The notes beneath the pieces were generated by a model. That model ran no database searches, was not told where the DNA came from, and saw only the letters and a program-made list of their open reading frames with translations. The position numbers were made by a program, and so were the translations under genes. Positions 4,350 through 5,087 of a stretch of DNA of 5,087 bases are shown here, one piece after another; position 1 is the stretch's first letter; every line of letters starts with the position of its first letter. The DNA is from CAZNTZ01 sp964576135 (GTDB taxonomy: Bacteria; Pseudomonadota; Alphaproteobacteria; Rs-D84): the NCBI GenBank assembly GCA_964576135.1, contig CAZNTZ010000035.1:1-5087 (forward strand). The letters are read 5' to 3'.

Positions 4350-5087
4350 ATCCAACTATTTTCTTCCACAAACTTTCCGGTTTTTTCGGTTGTTGTTTGT
4401 TACGACGACGACGCGGTGGCGCATTAGTAACAATTTTCTTTGCGTCAACGTGTTGCGGATTTTTCTTACGAATATCAGTACTTGGGCGTTTTGCCTGCAA
4501 AATTTCATCTGTATTATTTTGCTCTGGCTGAACGCGTTGAATTGAATACTGATCAATATTCAATAATGAATCATCCCCGACAATTACAATTTCAGTGTTG
4601 AATTCTTGCTCCATAGCGGCCAGTTCTGTACGCTTTTGATTCAGCAAATAAATAGCAACATCGCTTGGAACATTCATTATGATTTTCTGTGCTGATTTTG
4701 CCATCAATTTTTCTTGCAAATGACGGAACAAAATTACTGATGCAGTCTGGATACTTGGTACGATTCCGGCGCCCATGCAATGCGGACACTGAACATAAGA
4801 AGATTCCAAGAAAGATGAACGCAAACGTTGGCGCGATAACATCAGAACACCAAAGTTATTTATCTTTGCAACTTGGGTGCGGGCGCGGTCACGTTTCATA
4901 ACATCTCGCATTTTTGCTTCTAATTTGCGATTATTGCGTTCTTCTTCCATATCAATAAAATCTATTGCAACAATTCCAGCCAAATCACGTAAACGTAATT
5001 GCAAAGCGATTTCTTCGGCTGCTTCCATATTTGTATTCAGAGCGGTTTGTTCAATATCTTTTTCTTTGATGGCATGTGAAGAGTTCA
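4348..5087 (-). CDS. rne: Ribonuclease E/G, C-terminal part (N-terminus outside the window)
   Basis: The visible 245 residues are the DNase I-like catalytic subdomain and C-terminus of an RNase E/G endonuclease, which cleaves single-stranded RNA in mRNA decay and rRNA/tRNA processing. The open frame runs off the right edge. It begins NSSHAIKEKDIEQTALNTN, matching the stretch right after the first catalytic Asp (D303 in E. coli), which is just outside. EAAEEIALQLRLRDLAGIVAIDFIDM follows (in two segments), with the second catalytic Asp (D346 equivalent, codon at 4962-4960). CPHC (4788-4777) is the Zn-link that joins two protomers. A small domain with LLNQKRTELAAMEQEF follows, then a ~55-residue basic tail (KRPSTDIRKKN, PPRRRRNKQQPKK) ending PESLWKKIVG. 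The tail is short compared with E. coli RNase E. The ending resembles the PNPase-recognition peptide of alphaproteobacterial RNase E. Whether to call it rne or rng depends on the unseen N-terminus. Confidence 0.93.
   Translation of the reverse strand, partial: NSSHAIKEKDIEQTALNTNMEAAEEIALQLRLRDLAGIVAIDFIDMEEERNNRKLEAKMRDVMKRDRARTQVAKINNFGVLMLSRQRLRSSFLESSYVQCPHCMGAGIVPSIQTASVILFRHLQEKLMAKSAQKIIMNVPSDVAIYLLNQKRTELAAMEQEFNTEIVIVGDDSLLNIDQYSIQRVQPEQNNTDEILQAKRPSTDIRKKNPQHVDAKKIVTNAPPRRRRNKQQPKKPESLWKKIVG

Overview
This window looks like an AT-rich chromosomal segment from an alphaproteobacterium. The M48/TPR protease and the RNase E/G core both have a proteobacterial form. A truncated tRNA-Arg has the alphaproteobacterial GCGCCCG...AGCTGGATA pattern. 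The last residues of the RNase E/G resemble the PNPase-binding tail known from alphaproteobacterial RNase E. A host-associated or gut lineage is possible, but the sequence alone does not name a genus.

Layout. (1) Positions 1-870 look like the edge of an integrated element. A minus-strand tyrosine-recombinase (DUF4102/P4 type) reading frame keeps its arm-binding and core-binding regions but has no catalytic domain. Its last ~29 residues look like another protein, and its stop overlaps the start of a further frame that leaves the window. Four TGGCTAA repeats lie just upstream of the integrase start and are candidate arm-type sites. Beyond them lies the 5' half of a tRNA-Arg(UCU) gene, cut exactly after the anticodon loop, which is a plausible attachment scar. 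(2) Positions 870-1084 form a compact divergent promoter region. Two promoters with 17-bp spacers point away from each other, and each is followed at once by a short hairpin. (3) Positions 1085-1681 encode a 198-residue phage-tail-like protein with an Mtd/hyaluronate-lyase-N-terminal-type domain. (4) Positions 1739-2977 encode a complete acetate kinase with its own promoter. (5) Positions 2979-4283 on the minus strand encode a secreted BepA-like M48 metalloprotease with a TPR tail. It is convergent with ackA, one base away, and the ackA terminator lies inside its 3' end. Its promoter seems to give a leaderless mRNA. (6) Positions 4348-5087 on the minus strand encode the C-terminal part of an RNase E/G, followed by a strong bidirectional terminator.

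The right-hand 3.3 kb is ordinary housekeeping: acetate metabolism, envelope protein quality control and RNA decay. The left 1.7 kb is accessory. The main points of interest there are the tRNA/integrase scar, the chimeric integrase tail and the promoter-hairpin architecture in front of the orphan tail-like gene. I found no complete new defence or mobile system in this window.
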